A stretch of 64,000 nucleotides of DNA. It comes from Diphasiastrum complanatum. Taxonomy: Eukaryota; Streptophyta; Lycopodiopsida; Lycopodiales; Lycopodiaceae. The notes below the pieces were generated by a model, which saw nothing but the letters and a program-made list of their open reading frames with translations, had not been told where the DNA came from and did not search any database. The stretch spans positions 66,985,940 through 67,049,939 of the forward strand of contig CM055095.1 in the NCBI GenBank assembly GCA_029204225.1, read 5' to 3'. The translations under genes and the position numbers were made by a program. Of the stretch, positions 38,111 to 50,640 are shown one piece after another (the first letter of the stretch is position 1; the number at the start of each line of letters is the position of its first letter).

Positions 38111-39415
38111 TCAATGCTTAAGATGTAGGAATATGAACAGCTATTTATATTAAGCAATTAGGTCATCAAATGCGTCATCTAGTTGGCTGTGATGTGCTTG
38201 TCCATCCAGTTAGGACTTCTCAAAAATTACTTGCTGATGAATTAATGCAAGTCGGTGGCTTTGGCCATAAACAATATGTGTACAGATTTGAACGTAAATT
38301 GTCACTATGCGAAAAATGCGAAAGTCTTCGCCAATGTCATTTCCCTAACATTTGAGGCATCTGGCATTTTGCGAAAAAGTTGAAGTGAGAGAAAACTCCC
38401 AAAAGACGCAAATCCCGAAAATGCCGACATTGTGAGCCGTTTCCGAGTAGTTATGCAGATTGTGTAAAAACACGAAGATATCTGCAGGTCTGGATAAAAG
38501 TTGGATGAAAATTAAAAAGTCGATTAGTCGATTAGTAGGAGAATAATCCAACAAACTTGCATTGGACACATAGCATAGCATTCGATCTTTCTCGTGTGAG
38601 ATATTTGACAATTCCATTAGTCCACTGTGTAAATATTTGCACATCGAGTAATTCATCATCTACTGCTACTTTTTTCTTGGTAGGTAATATCTAATATGAT
38701 CGGCTAGGTAATGTTGTTTTCCAGTGGGAGGGAAGATCCATGGAATATGTTGAGCCTTGTTGTATTTTAATTCACGAGAATACAAATCTTTGCACAATCA
38801 ATGCACTTCAAAACTGATCACTACATATTGAGCTTATCCTTTCTATATTGGGGAAAGAATTAGTGAGAGACCTTTCCACTCAAGAATCAAGCCATGAAAG
38901 TGGCACTTGAATGGTCATTGGAAAATTCATTCTCTTATGTAAGGATGATTGATGCACCTAAAATGGCAGTTCGTGTGGGTGCACACATGTGTACATGTCC
39001 CTCTTGGCCCCCACCCCCCACCTTGGATCCTTGCCACTCATGACCTAGCCTAATCATTGCTGTAGCTTTTAAGTCATTACAAAAGTTTTTATGTCACACC
39101 ACTAGCTTGTTTGTAAGGCTTGCAACCGTATCGCTTTTCCAAATGAATTTAAAGTACAAGGGATCAATCCTTTGCTCTTTAGCCTCTCCTACATTTAAAG
39201 TACATGACATTGCCACATATCAAGGGATCTATCCTTTGCTCTTTAGCCTCTCCTACATTAGTTGGAGAACATCTACACATATTTGTGGCCTAGGTTCATT
39301 AAACTACTTTGCATTGCAAGCCATATATAGATACAAATATATCAATAGATGGTGGGTGGATGGGTAAAGCTCAGCCCAAGACAATCGAGAGAAGTTGGCC
39401 GTTATCGTTGACAAG

Positions 39416-39417
<2 letters not shown>
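38111..39417. other. Intergenic DNA upstream of NME7
   Basis: No gene recognised. It contains a short direct repeat of about 55 bp (GGGATCAATCCTTTGCTCTT / GGGATCTATCCTTTGCTCTT with TAGCCTCTCCTACATT) near 39,160-39,260. The NME7 promoter should lie here. Confidence 0.4.

Positions 39418-39464
<47 letters not shown>
39418..39464. promoter_or_regulatory. (GA)n tract in NME7 leader or promoter
   Basis: About 23 GA units ending 85 bp before the NME7 ATG, followed by a GGTGGAGGTGGAGGTGAAGG purine run. GA/CT repeats near plant transcription starts can bind BBR/BPC factors. Unlike the other GA tracts here, no LINE 3' signal adjoins it. Confidence 0.55.
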
Positions 39465-39467
<3 letters not shown>

Positions 39468-39549
39468 GGTGGGTGGAGGTGGAGGTGAAGGTGATGAGTG
39501 AGCTGAAAAACCAGGAGAGGTGAAGTCTGGGTTGGAGAGGCAAGGCAAG

Positions 39550-39663
39550 ATGAGTAGTGATGGAGTGAGATACTGTTTTATTGTGAAATGGCTAGACCCA
39601 CAAACTTGTCTCGTTTGGAGGTATCAGCTTTTCTATTACACAGGGGATAACTCCATTGAGATG
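39550..39663 (+). CDS. NME7: NME7 exon 1
   Basis: This exon has 38 codons from ATG 39,550 (A at -3) to GATG|GTGAGC, phase 0 out. It encodes the first strands of the DM10 domain. The start fits the family: NME7 proteins begin only a few residues before the F-I-x-x-W-x-D-P motif, here FIVKWLDP. Confidence 0.9.
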
Positions 39664-42600
39664 GTGAGCTCATTTCTTCCTCTCACTATTCACTGACAAT
39701 GCATCGAGATAGAAACAATGTTACGCGTAATATATCACGGTTTCTGTCTAGTGCAGAGTTGTTTTGTTGCTGTTTCCTCTTGGCACAGTCTGCGAATGCG
39801 GTTGTATTAGAAGCTCAAGGCTGGTTGTGAGGTATCTGCAGTACAAGAGCCCGAGTGTCCATCAATGTGGGGAGTTTTGTGCAGTTCATTCACCTGGGGA
39901 TTTCTGCTTCTTTGTGATAATTTTACTTCAATTGGGTATTCAACTTCTTGTAGGCTAGTTGCTGATCAATCCTCCAGTGTAGACAAGGAGCGTTAAAAAA
40001 CCAAATATCACAAGAAATAAGACTTTTATAAAGATTAACGAAATACCCACCTTGCAGCTTGACGATGTTGTTGATAATACCCAAATAAGTAGTGGCTGAG
40101 TCTTTCACCATCCTCCAAGTATTTTACCACTTCAAGAATTGAGTTCTTTTTTAAAATTTGCAGGTCTGTTATGGTTTTTTGTAATTAAAAGCATCGGATA
40201 ACAGTGATCTAGTGCTGGATATGATGAATGCTTGCCAGTCACCGATGCTAGGTCACCGTTTCCTTCATGTTTATGTTTCCATGTTATAGATTAGGACCTG
40301 AAGCAAACCCAACAGATTGCTACCGAGACTTTATTGTATTTTCAGGCATTTATTAATGTTGTTTTTAAAGGCGGAAAAGCACTTTTTAACACCCTGATTC
40401 TGATATTGGACTAACTAGAATTCATTGTCAATTCCACTAGCATGAGAAATTAGCATGCGAACCTTACTTTGGTACTCTGATGTGCTGCCCATCACAGTAC
40501 GAAATAAAGAATCAAAGGATATTTCTAAAGAGGGTCAGCCATCCAGAGGTTCATCTGGAACACCTTTATCTTGGTGCCTCAGTCACTTTGTACTCTAGAC
40601 AGCTTGTAATTGAGGACTATGGGGATGAATTTACACGCAAACACCTGCAAAATCTCCAGGAGACGTATGTGGTTATGATTAATGTTTAACAAGCTAATCT
40701 TTGTGCTTTTCGTTGTTTAATGCCGAACGAACATTTGCTATTGCTCTTTGAGCTCCCTTAACTGGTAAGCTCATTACACTAATTGGTTGCACATTTGATG
40801 GATCTGTAGTCTTTGCTGGAAACAGGACTCTTGCGTTGATAAAGCCTGACGCAATTCAGCAGATGGGTCAGATCATTAATTCAGTTCACTGTAATGGGTT
40901 CGTCATCAAGCAGCTACGGATGTGTCAGTTAACGACCCAAGATGCACAGACTTTCTACAAGGCACATTCCGGGAAGCCTTTTTATGGGTAACTTATGCTT
41001 GTCTAAAAAATAATGGAAGAAACAACCTTCATATTCATGATTCAGAGACACTTAGAAATTGGAGCTGTCGAGACTTTTGATCGAATGTTACCAGTGGAAA
41101 AGATCCTGAAGTACTTCAGAATCACTACAATTAGAAAACTGTATGTAAGACTAGTAGAACTACGACTCTCATATTGATATCTTGATGTATCTCACTTCAG
41201 TAAATCCATGGAAACAAGCAACATGACAAACACTATGAAAGTCCGTCATGGTTACTGATCTTTTAGCTTGTATTTCTCTGCCGCCAGTAGTGTCTCTGTT
41301 GTCATAAAGTTCATGCATCCACAGACACTTGAAGCCAACATACTGCTGTAAGAGCATGAACCAAACAAAGGAATTTTGATGATTATTAAGGCCTTGTATA
41401 CAGATTAAGCTGATCTTGAAAGTTGGAGTCCTGAGGTTTTGAGTGACTACTGATCTCGGCATAATGGGAATATTTGACGAGTGTTGGTCAACAGACATTA
41501 ATACCTTTTTCTTCATAATTTGCAGCATCTTGTCTTTTGCAGATGATTTCACATGGCTGTTATGATATGTTGACAGTACTTTTCGATTACTGACATCTTC
41601 TCAGTCGCATACACCTACAGTTTTCAAAAGGCTGATGACCACACTGTTTGCATCCATTGTTGGAAAAAGAAATGTAACCAATAAGTCACATATGATAAAT
41701 TTGCAGCAGTTATGTCCACTAAGCTGTTGGCTTATCAGAAGCACTTCATCCTTAATTTTCAACAGCTAGCTTTTCTAATGATCCTCTATGCTGTGCCTGC
41801 ATGTTTGTTCTATTCAACTTTGAAGCTGACATTGTATCTTGACCCTGATGTATTAATCTAAACTTACAAGCTTTTGGTTTTAGCTCCATCTCGTGATAGG
41901 TGTTTTTTTCAGTTGAAACAATCTATATTGTCTGAAGTCTTCATAAAAAATATATCCAAAATTTATTAGCTCCCCGTGAGTCCAACTCATTTCAAAACTT
42001 CTATGAGAACTTTTGTTCGAATACCAAATTGACCCACATTCATCTGTTTCAAACTGTTCTTGTTATTGAAGCTTCAGCACACAAAGAAAATTTCAAAAGT
42101 TATATTTGCATCCATTTAAATTGCTCAAACGGTGCCCATATGTTTCTAAAATATCTTTGACATCCAAAATGCTGTTCTTGGCTTATTTAGCTCCAAGACT
42201 GTCAGGTTGAAAGGCCCTTGATGCTGATTGCAGAGCTCTTACTACCTTCATGTCAAGTGGACCATGTGTGGCTATGGAGCTCGTTGCAGAGGATGCAATA
42301 AAGAGATGGCGACTCCTTCTTGGTAACAAGACTTTGCAGCTTCTATTTTTTAGGGTTGTCTATAGAGTAATCTAACGTCTGAATAAGATTCATGAAAGAC
42401 ATTTGCTGTGTGCTCTTTTTGTTGAACTAAATCACCACAATTCTAAAGCATTATTCAGTAGCAAGATTTAAGAGAGGCTTTTCATACATTCAGACTGGTA
42501 AAATCAGCAAATAATGCTATAGATTGGGAAGCAATATTGCAAAGTTTGACCATCCGTTACAATTCTGCTACATGAAGCTCGTTGAGGCTTTCATATATGC

Positions 42601-43653
42601 CACTGTGAGGTTATTCATTTGAAAGAGTACCGTAAGGCATTAACGGAAGAAGTAGTCTTTTGGTAATCATATCCACACTGCATGATATCTTGGATAATTT
42701 ACTTAGATAATATGATGTACTCAAGTGAAAAGTGGTAGAATGAGACGACAGAATTTCATATTTAGTTGATCATACTAATTTCAAACGCTTGTTACCACTT
42801 ATAGCAATGTTTATATATGGTTTATTTGTATGATTGCCAAAAAGGCTATACTTTTCAGGATCTACTTTGCTAACAACGCTGTGTTTTTCAGGACCTACTT
42901 GCACTGAAAAAGCAAAAGTGATTGCTCCTAGCTCGTTGCGTGCACAATTCGGAACTGATGGCACCAAAAATGCTTGCCATGGATCTGATTCTACTGAAAC
43001 AGCAAAGCTGGTAACATAAGTATTGCTCTCTTTTTTGACTGAAAAGAAAGCGTGAAATTTTCGTGAGTAGAATCACAAAACTATGACCGCCAGTGCCTAG
43101 ACAACCCTAAGCTAAATAGTAACACTTCCTTCACGAAGTCCAACAAGCAGTAGTTTGTGCAGCCCGAATTCTATATCAAACTTGTCTTAATCATTCAAGC
43201 TTGTCAAGATTCTTTACTGATATCCATTTCCACCTACCTTTTGCAATGCATCTGTTTTATTTCATGGCATTCATGGAGACCTATACTGTTATTGAGTTGT
43301 GTAGAATTGCATAGTTCTTGACACAAATGGTCAGCAGTCATGCATACTTATAGACAGTTATTGCCAAGCATTAAGCACTTTGATGGTTAGCAACTACAAA
43401 CTATCAGTATGGGCTTGTCTGAACTTTTGCTGACATGTGAGCTTCTTATGAGGACTAGAAGTGTTATATTGACACAACAGAATGCCAAATTCATATCTTT
43501 GCCAAGGTAAATTACCTGGAGCATGTTCCTTATAAAGCATATAACTTCATCTGCAGGAATTGGCTTTCTTTTTTGTTGATAGAACACTTGGCAGCTGTGC
43601 AAGGATGAGGAACTGTACTCTCTGCATTATCAAGCCCCATGCACTCTTGGAAG
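39550..43653 (+). CDS. NME7: Nucleoside diphosphate kinase NME7 (exons 1-6; 3' end not found)
   Basis: NME7 is a DM10-domain nucleoside diphosphate kinase of ciliary axonemes, basal bodies and gamma-tubulin complexes. Exons: 39550-39663, 40498-40664, 40826-40987, 42234-42322, 42892-43010, 43557-43653, all GT-AG with agreeing phases (748 nt, residues 1-249). Residues 1-93 form the DM10 domain (IVKWLDPQT, YQLFYYTGDNSIEM, NQRIFLKRV, SRQLVIEDYGDEFT). Residues 94-217 form kinase domain A: TLALIKPDAI, FMSSGPCVAMEL, FGTDGTKNACHGSDS with the catalytic His207. Exon 6 starts domain B (CTLCIIKPHALLE). The remaining 120 or so residues of domain B were not found before position 64,000, so a very long intron or truncation is implied. 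Divergent to TDP1, 4.8 kb apart. Confidence 0.92.
40498..40664 (+). CDS. NME7: NME7 exon 2
   Basis: This exon of 167 nt, phase 0 in and 2 out (residues 39-94), contains YEIKNQRIFLKRVSHPEVHL, LYLGASVTLYSRQLVIEDYG and DEFTRK. It is the rest of the DM10 domain. Confidence 0.92.
40826..40987 (+). CDS. NME7: NME7 exon 3
   Basis: This exon of 162 nt, phase 2 in and 2 out, encodes TLALIKPDAIQQMGQIINSV and the AHSGKPFY end. It is the first strand and helices of kinase domain A, including the phosphate-contacting Lys of the ALIKPD motif. Confidence 0.93.
42234..42322 (+). CDS. NME7: NME7 exon 4
   Basis: This exon of 89 nt, phase 2 in and 1 out, encodes ALTTFMSSGPCVAMELVAED and then AIKRWRLLL. The SGP-x-V-A-M-E motif is universal in the kinase fold. 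Confidence 0.92.
42892..43010 (+). CDS. NME7: NME7 exon 5 (catalytic histidine)
   Basis: This exon of 119 nt, phase 1 in and 0 out, encodes LRAQFGTDGTKNACHGSDS, the active-site loop with His207. A near-copy of its acceptor and first bases (TTTTCAGGATCTACTTTGCT) lies 38 bp upstream, but using it would meet an in-frame stop. Confidence 0.92.
43557..43653 (+). CDS. NME7: NME7 exon 6 (start of kinase domain B)
   Basis: This exon of 97 nt, phase 0 in and 1 out, encodes ELAFFFVDRTLGSCARMRNC and TLCIIKPHALLE. The IIKPHA motif opens the second kinase domain. The GTAAAA donor implies further exons downstream. Confidence 0.88.
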
Positions 43654-45779
43654 GTAAAATACTAGATTTCTCTATGAGCTTCAATTGGAATGTAAAAAGG
43701 ATGTAATAGATCTAATTAGTTGGCAAAAGAAGCATCAGCTTCAGCCTTGTTGCACACACACACACACACACACACACACAAGGGATTGATTTGAACTATC
43801 AAAAGTTTGTGTTGGGAACATCATCTACTTCCAAGTTCTATCTTGCAAAGAGTTGTGCTTGTGCTTGTGCTAGTGCTCATGAACTAGTGTGTTGATAGGC
43901 ATATTATGTACTTGTGAGTGGATGGTAAGGTGGGTCATGAAAATCTTAGAAAAAAAAGAAAAAAAATTACTTTCAAGATTTTGTTAATGATTTCAAATGG
44001 CCAAGTATTTTCAAGATTCCAGCCATGAGGCCTATGTATTTTTCTAGATTCCATCCACATGAGTATGAAGTATTTTTTAATCTCAATGCATTTTTTATTT
44101 TGAGGGCTGAAATCACTTCCACACACATTTGTAGAAAATAATGAGGTCACAATATTATCCCTTAGCTAATGGTGGTCCCCAAACTCAATATGGACCATGG
44201 ATTCATGTAAGATTTAAGTAGACACACATTATGGGTATTAATGTTAGCCCTCTTACTACCTAAAGATGAAGTTTGGTGCATGTAATCCAATTAGAGGACA
44301 AAATTTTTAGGTTCTATTCGAGAGGGAAATTCATCAATCTATAAAGAGCTATGTATTTTCAGGGCGAAGAATTACAACCAGCCATATATGTAGGACAAAA
44401 TTGGGTCAGATTATTGCAAACTCCATCTCAACCAGCCATATTAAATTTGAGCTGTCTAACCTTAACAAATAAAAAAGGAATTAAAGAGTTGGTGAAAGCC
44501 CAAAGTTTATATATCCACATATTCTTAAGATAAAAAAAATATAGAGCCTAAAGTTCATACTTATATAATAGAAAAGGGATATCAAAATTTCTATGAACCC
44601 TTTAGATCTACAAACCCATAAAGTATGCTCTAGTGAAATCTTGGGCACACCTTGTTTTTAGCTCTTTTTGTGTTAGGTAGCAGCAAGGTAGGCAGAGCTA
44701 CCATTATGGTTGAAGTACCCCTGCTCGCGCACACTACCCGACATATTGTCTAATCTTCTAAAAATAGGTAGTAGGTAGGTTGTCATGGAGGCAACCAAGT
44801 AAGTAAGTTTCTAAAAATATCAAGTCTCATAATATGGCATGGAACCAGCATACAAAGACCAACATATGACACATAGGCAAATTCACCCAAGTAACAATTA
44901 TGAGACACATGTCATTTGTAGGTCACTTTATGTTAATAGCCCATGGGCTTTTTGAGCATAATGCCTCTTATGCTTCAAAGACCATGGGCCTTTTGGAGCC
45001 CACAATACCCTTTTACAACATAATTTAGCTTGCATTATGCCCTTTATGCTCCCCATGGGCTTTCTTATCATAGTGCACTTTATTCACACCACACTCCAAA
45101 TAGAACAACATTTATGCCTTATAATGCCCCCAATGATGAGGCAAAAAAATTTGGCGAAGTTTTAATGTGTAGGGCAAGGTCCTTGATTTGAGACCAACCA
45201 CCCTCGGGTCCAAGTATCTCAAACCAAGGAAGCACTGGGGTTGTTACCTCCCCCACCCCCTTCCAACTCATAGCAAAGAAGATTGAAACTTTAACAAGGC
45301 GTTCAGCCTTGCTTGCCATTGATACTAGAAAATCAAGCTTGAAGATCTTGTTTGAAATTCTACAAAGAATCATTTATAAATTGTTCCTTTTTTATCTTCA
45401 TTTATTCATTGCCCAATACTTTTTCTCAAAATCAAATTGCATAATGATCTTCTTGTAGTAGGTCATTGTTGTCGGCCTAGCAGTAGTTTGTTGATTTTCT
45501 AGACCTTCAACACCTCATTTCTTTTACTAGCTATTCCAAAATTTGTGTCCTTTTGCTGCTTGATTTCAACATCTCTATGCCTTAATCTGCAATGCATATT
45601 TGCAAGTTCTACTTCTTTATAATACTTGAGGAAGTTGCAACAATTCTATCACAACTCTCTTAATTTGGACATATTTTATAAGATGTCAACTGTTTACAGT
45701 TTGGGTTCAGTGTTAGTGTTTCATTGTTTGAAATAGAATAACCAATCAACAAAGATGTTCTTGGATTATGCTAAAATAG
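43654..45779. other. NME7 intron 6, no exon found; (CA)n at 43,752-43,780
   Basis: A pure CA dinucleotide run is the only clear feature. I searched on the plus strand for the rest of the second kinase domain (a second SGPC-x-A-x-E block and a second His loop) and saw neither. Confidence 0.45.
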
Positions 45780-45922
45780 TCACTATCATGAGTTTAGGCC
45801 TCCAATCTTTAATTATGACCATATACACTTGAGGGCCCCAAAACCCTCATAATCATAATTAACTTATAGGTTGAGGTAGGCCTATTGACCTCTAATGGGA
45901 TAATAAATTCGTGAGCATGACA
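45780..45922 (-). mobile_element. Edge of a chromovirus 3' LTR
   Basis: The minus strand has GAGGGGAAGAA (polypurine tract) followed by TGTCATGCTCACG, an LTR start analogous to position 512. The other LTR end could not be placed. It differs in sequence from the LTRs at 0.5 and 16.6 kb. Confidence 0.5.
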
Positions 45923-46870
45923 TTCTTCCCCTCTTATTCAAGTTCTGACCTAAGAACTTATAAAATTAGGGAAGTTCCTTTTCAGGCTACATTCTTGTTC
46001 CCATGAATCATCATCGTCTATACAATCCTTCCATCGAACTATATGATTTCTCCATCGTTTAGTTCTAGTATCCAAGATCATTTTGGGTTCAAGTCAGTCA
46101 CCCCTGATGATTCATCTACTAGATCCCATTGGTCTTCAGAACCATGATGTTTCCCTTCACGTAGACTTTTCTTAATTTGACTTACTTGAAAAACCATCCG
46201 CACTTGTATTTTTTAGGGAGGTCCAATTGGTGAGCCAAGGATCCAATCTATTTCAAGATTTGGTACGGTCCCCTATAGCTGGCGGACAATTTGTAATGCT
46301 TGCCAGTACGCATTACACTAGAATCCATCAGGATTAAAAAATACACCCAATCCCCCACTTGAAAGTCTCGAGGCAATCTTTTCAAATTAGCATAAGGTTT
46401 GTCTCTATTCTAGGTACTCTATCATTCTCATGTGCTATTTGTAGAATTTCTTGCACATTGTGTAGGAAATCCTTTACTTTCTGAAACTTGATCGATTGAG
46501 TCTCAATTGTGACAGGTGATCTAGGCTCAAAATCATACATAGACATGAATAGGCTATAATCAATAGCTGAATGCTTACAACTGTTATAAGCAAACTCAAT
46601 CAAGAGCATATACTTCTCTCAATGAGATTGCCATCAAAAAACATATGATCGAAGCATTTGTTCCACTGACTTAGTTGTTCTTTTCGTTTGGTCATCTATC
46701 TCGGGATGATAAGATAAACTCAAGCTCAATGTTGTCTCTAGTTTAGCAAACACGACCGACCAAAAGTGACTAGTAAATTGCAGATCACGAATGCTCACAA
46801 TGTTCCTTGGTAATCCGTAAAGCCTAAACAAACGTTCAACAAATATCTGAGTTAAATTAGAAGCCTAAAC
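45923..46870 (-). pseudogene. Ty3/gypsy integrase and C-terminal region
   Basis: On the minus strand from 46,831: LYGLPRNIVSIRDLQFTSHF and LSLSYHPEIDDQTKRT (integrase core with its second Asp; the usual 'NGQTER' here is DDQTKRT). Then come LLIEFAYNSCKHSAIDYSLF and PRDFQVGDWVYF with YRGPYQIL, the GPF/Y module. It reaches the polypurine tract through a broken, chromodomain-like tail. Stops and frameshifts are present. Confidence 0.8.
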
Positions 46871-49859
46871 TTAGACAATTTGGTAAGACAGGCGACCATT
46901 ATCCAAATTGCATCATTATGTGTATTCATATGCAGTAATGCAATCACAAATGGTGTCCTCTCCTATTGATTAAGTATATAATTAATCACAACTCACCAGA
47001 TTCTTAATTACTACTCTTAGAAGACACATGAATTGCTCTAAAAAATCCATTCTGTAAGAAAAGTTCCGGACTTATCCAACTCACTTATGATGCATATATA
47101 AGAATTGTAATCACAAAATTCCCTTACTCTAGACATGGCACGAAGTGTCATTCTAAAGTTAGGGTCCAATCTAGAATACGCCTAGATTCTATTACTCTTA
47201 AATTCTAATCTAGAATAACTTAAGATTAATCAAAATTTCTTTACGAGAAGTTTTGACCTTTGGCTTACATCAACTATCTGATTTTCTTGGATAGCTTCAT
47301 ATCTATTTCCAATTGTGAAAATATTACAACCAAAAGCTTTCGTGTATCCATTGCACAAAATCCTCTAAATGAATAAAAAAACTACTCATAAAGGATGTGA
47401 CTCATAAGCAATAGAAATAAACTATAGTATCACTAAACTCTGTAATTTGAAACAACCAACTCAAGAGTAATGCTCCTGATCCGGTTAGTTGTAACTAATT
47501 TAAAAATATTTGAATGTTTAGGTGGAGATCCCAATTTAAAGACCACATTCAATCTGATTCTAAATCCCTTCTAAGTCAATAAGTAATTCTCATCAAACAA
47601 TCATTACTGATCTACGAGTAATTGTCTTCAAACAATTCTCATCAATATGCCTATGTTTTTATCGACTAGTTTAGCATGCATATAAAATTAGTCCAAGGAA
47701 CTCATGGCAGATCCATATGATTAAGAACTTGCACAAAGATATCATGATCTCACAATGATTTACTACATAGCATATTCCTACAAATTTCACACAATACTTT
47801 TTCATTTAAGAATCCTATAACTTGGTTAACTCTAAGAGAGAATATTTCTCAAAGAGTGCTATTTCATATCCAAAATCTTAACCGAAGATTATTTCAAAAG
47901 AATATATTGTTGCAGTGAATTTCATTCCTTGCATCAACTCACAGATCCTAGTTCTTACTAAGATCCAAACTGATTACACCCTACAAGGAACAAGTTTCCA
48001 CAAACACTTTCTTGTAATAGAACTCTCTAGTTTTGATATACATCAATCGGATTTGTAAGCAACACTTTTTCTACTACAATAATGTTTTCTAATTTCTCTT
48101 CTCTCACATCTTCTAACTAGATATCACCATAATTTTTAAAAGATTCTAAAATACCCTATCAATCTTTATTCTAGAAATAGGTCTTTCATCTATACATATT
48201 ATAGATTCCTCCTGGAATCTGTGCAATAGAGGTTTCTCTTGGATAACTTTCTATCACCTACTTCTCCCTCTTTTAATAGGAAACTACATGAGTTTCCAAG
48301 AGGCACATATCAATCTAGATATGCCTAGGTAAAGAACTTTGAAAAATCTCGAGAGTCAGATATATGTGTTGCATTAATGTAATTTAGTACAATTAATTTT
48401 CCAACACATTTTCCTAAATGACTTATCCAATTAATTATTCAAGGAAGAATATTTGAAAACATGTTTATTAACCAATATGACATCGGGTTGATGAATGTCA
48501 AGAAATTCATGAATATATTCTCAGAATAAAGAAATAACTCATAGGGTTTCCAGGTTTGTACAAGGGGTCATGACCAATATCTCTAATTTTTGACAAAACA
48601 CCCTCTTGTGACCAATAGTATTTAGCATCATTCAAGATTTACAACTGTACTATGGTCAATCCGATCCAGTCACTTTCAAATCTCCCTTTTGGAATGGCCC
48701 ACATCTCCCCATACCACAGGTCCTTCCTCCAACAAGATCATCCACTTTCTAATCAAATCGTCTAATAATCAATTGATTTTATTAAAATATAATTGTCTCG
48801 TAGAGACTTTTAAATTCTCTAGATCTGACAAATGACTCATATAACTTTTGAGTCCAATACCAAATTCCAACTCCAGAGTACAAATTCCACCTCACATTTC
48901 TCCTTTTCCTTTTCTTAATCTTTCTAGTCACTCAAAGGAGTGTAGGTCTCTGTCTCACCCTAATATTCCTTGAGTAACAAATTTAGAAATGGGAATGAGT
49001 GGGAATTCAATCTAATCAAGAACAAATTTGACTAAGGTGTTTCAATTTAGAATTGTTCTACTAATGGGTTGAATTTAATTCAATGCATAGTTGTCTATGA
49101 CCTTTATTCAACCTTAGAATTTTCCAGTTGAATCATTCTTGTCAATTTGTAGCCAATTTTAGATTTATCTCCTCTACTCTCCTAAATCCCATTTTAATCT
49201 GCCTCCATTCATGCTGCATTTTACTCACATTGTCACACAGTCTGTATATTTACATGCAAAATAAGACAGACAAATAAAACGCGACTGTCTGCAGAAATAC
49301 AAGTAAATTCTCACAGGCGATGAAAAGGCGAAATCTTCACCAACGTTCATCTCAGCAAAAGCTGACGTCACGACCCTTTCACGCTCACCCCATGCAATTG
49401 TGCTAACAGACTTGACAACAACAACAGCCACCCATGATCTCCTACATACAACACATCCACTTTGTACTTTCTTCATCTGCACACCTGTAACATTGTGTAC
49501 ATATATATTGAATACCATTTGCATATTCAGTGTGACGAGAGATTGAGAGATCAAGAGAACAAGTGTGTGTAAATATAGCATCAGAATCTTATCAGAGATA
49601 TAGACGAAGTAGATGCCTTGCGCATTGATTATTTATTTGTCAGTAAAAGGTTCATTCCTCTTACAAATTGAATTAGCTTTGTAGAGCACGCGGTTTCGTC
49701 CGCTATTGTTTTGTGCCCTACTGCATTATTGACATGTATATTTGTTATACTAATAGCTCTTTGTTCTGCGTTCAGATTTGTGTCAACATTGCTATGCTCA
49801 TTCTTCATTCTGTTTGAATTTTCTTGTTGCTCAATCTGATAATATGTTTTAGCGAGTTA
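46871..49859. other. Unassigned AT-rich DNA
   Basis: About 3 kb where the RT and RNase H of the preceding element would be expected, but none is seen. A minus-strand open frame at 49.2-49.6 kb has no recognisable family. Confidence 0.35.
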
Positions 49860-50640
49860 TCATTAGTCTAGCTGTTGACGACTAATATTTAATCTTGCCT
49901 TTCGCAAATCATTCACGACTGATTATCAGTCGAGCTCAGTCTAGCTCTTCGCGAATCATTCGCGACATATAATTTGTCTAGTTGTTCGCGACAAATTATC
50001 CTTCTAGTGTTTTGTTACTGTTTGGCTACGTAATCAGAACGACCGTGATTTTTATCACTAATGTTCTGTTCGTTTCTGATAGGCGTAGTCATGCTTAGGG
50101 AATAAGTAATATAGCTCATTTCGCTGCACACAAACACATTCCGTTCGAGTTTGTTTCTCGTTCGAGTTTCGAGTTCGCTTTTTTTTGTGTTCGTTTTCTT
50201 TTCGAGCCATTTATTTTTGTCTCTCACACTTACACACTCTCCTTCTTCCAACAACCAAATACTCTAGAAATTTGGCTTTTTAAAGGCATGGAATTTTGGC
50301 TTTCAAAAGGCTGAAATTTCGCCTATCGTCAAAAAGCAAATGGCAAAAATGATTGCAAAAATCTTAACGTTATTGGTGGATCAAAATCCCTTCAAAATCA
50401 CCATTCAAGAGCATATTTTATCAAATCCATTGCTACTTTTGATAGTGCACCCACCATACAATCGATATTCTCTTGAAAACTCGTGAGATGTGAATCACCC
50501 ATTTAGCTTTTGCACAAAACTTGGGCTTCACAAAGTCCAAGAATCATAATCCCACCATGAAGATCCATCTCCATATTCTTGGTCACCTCTTGAGCACTTC
50601 CACAACGGCAAAACCACTTAGCTTTGGCTTTGATACCACT
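49860..50640 (-). mobile_element. LTR-like block and primer-binding-like site
   Basis: The left part (49,860-50,110) is the inverse relative of 37.56-38.1 kb and carries repeated TCGCGAA/TTCGCGA words. At 50,627-50,639 the minus strand reads TGGTATCAAAGCC, one change from the tRNA-iMet primer site. The two signals do not form a simple element, so they may be separate fragments. Confidence 0.35.

Noticed and set aside
49225..49581. 118-codon minus frame
   Set aside because: No recognisable domain, and the composition resembles surrounding retroelement DNA.
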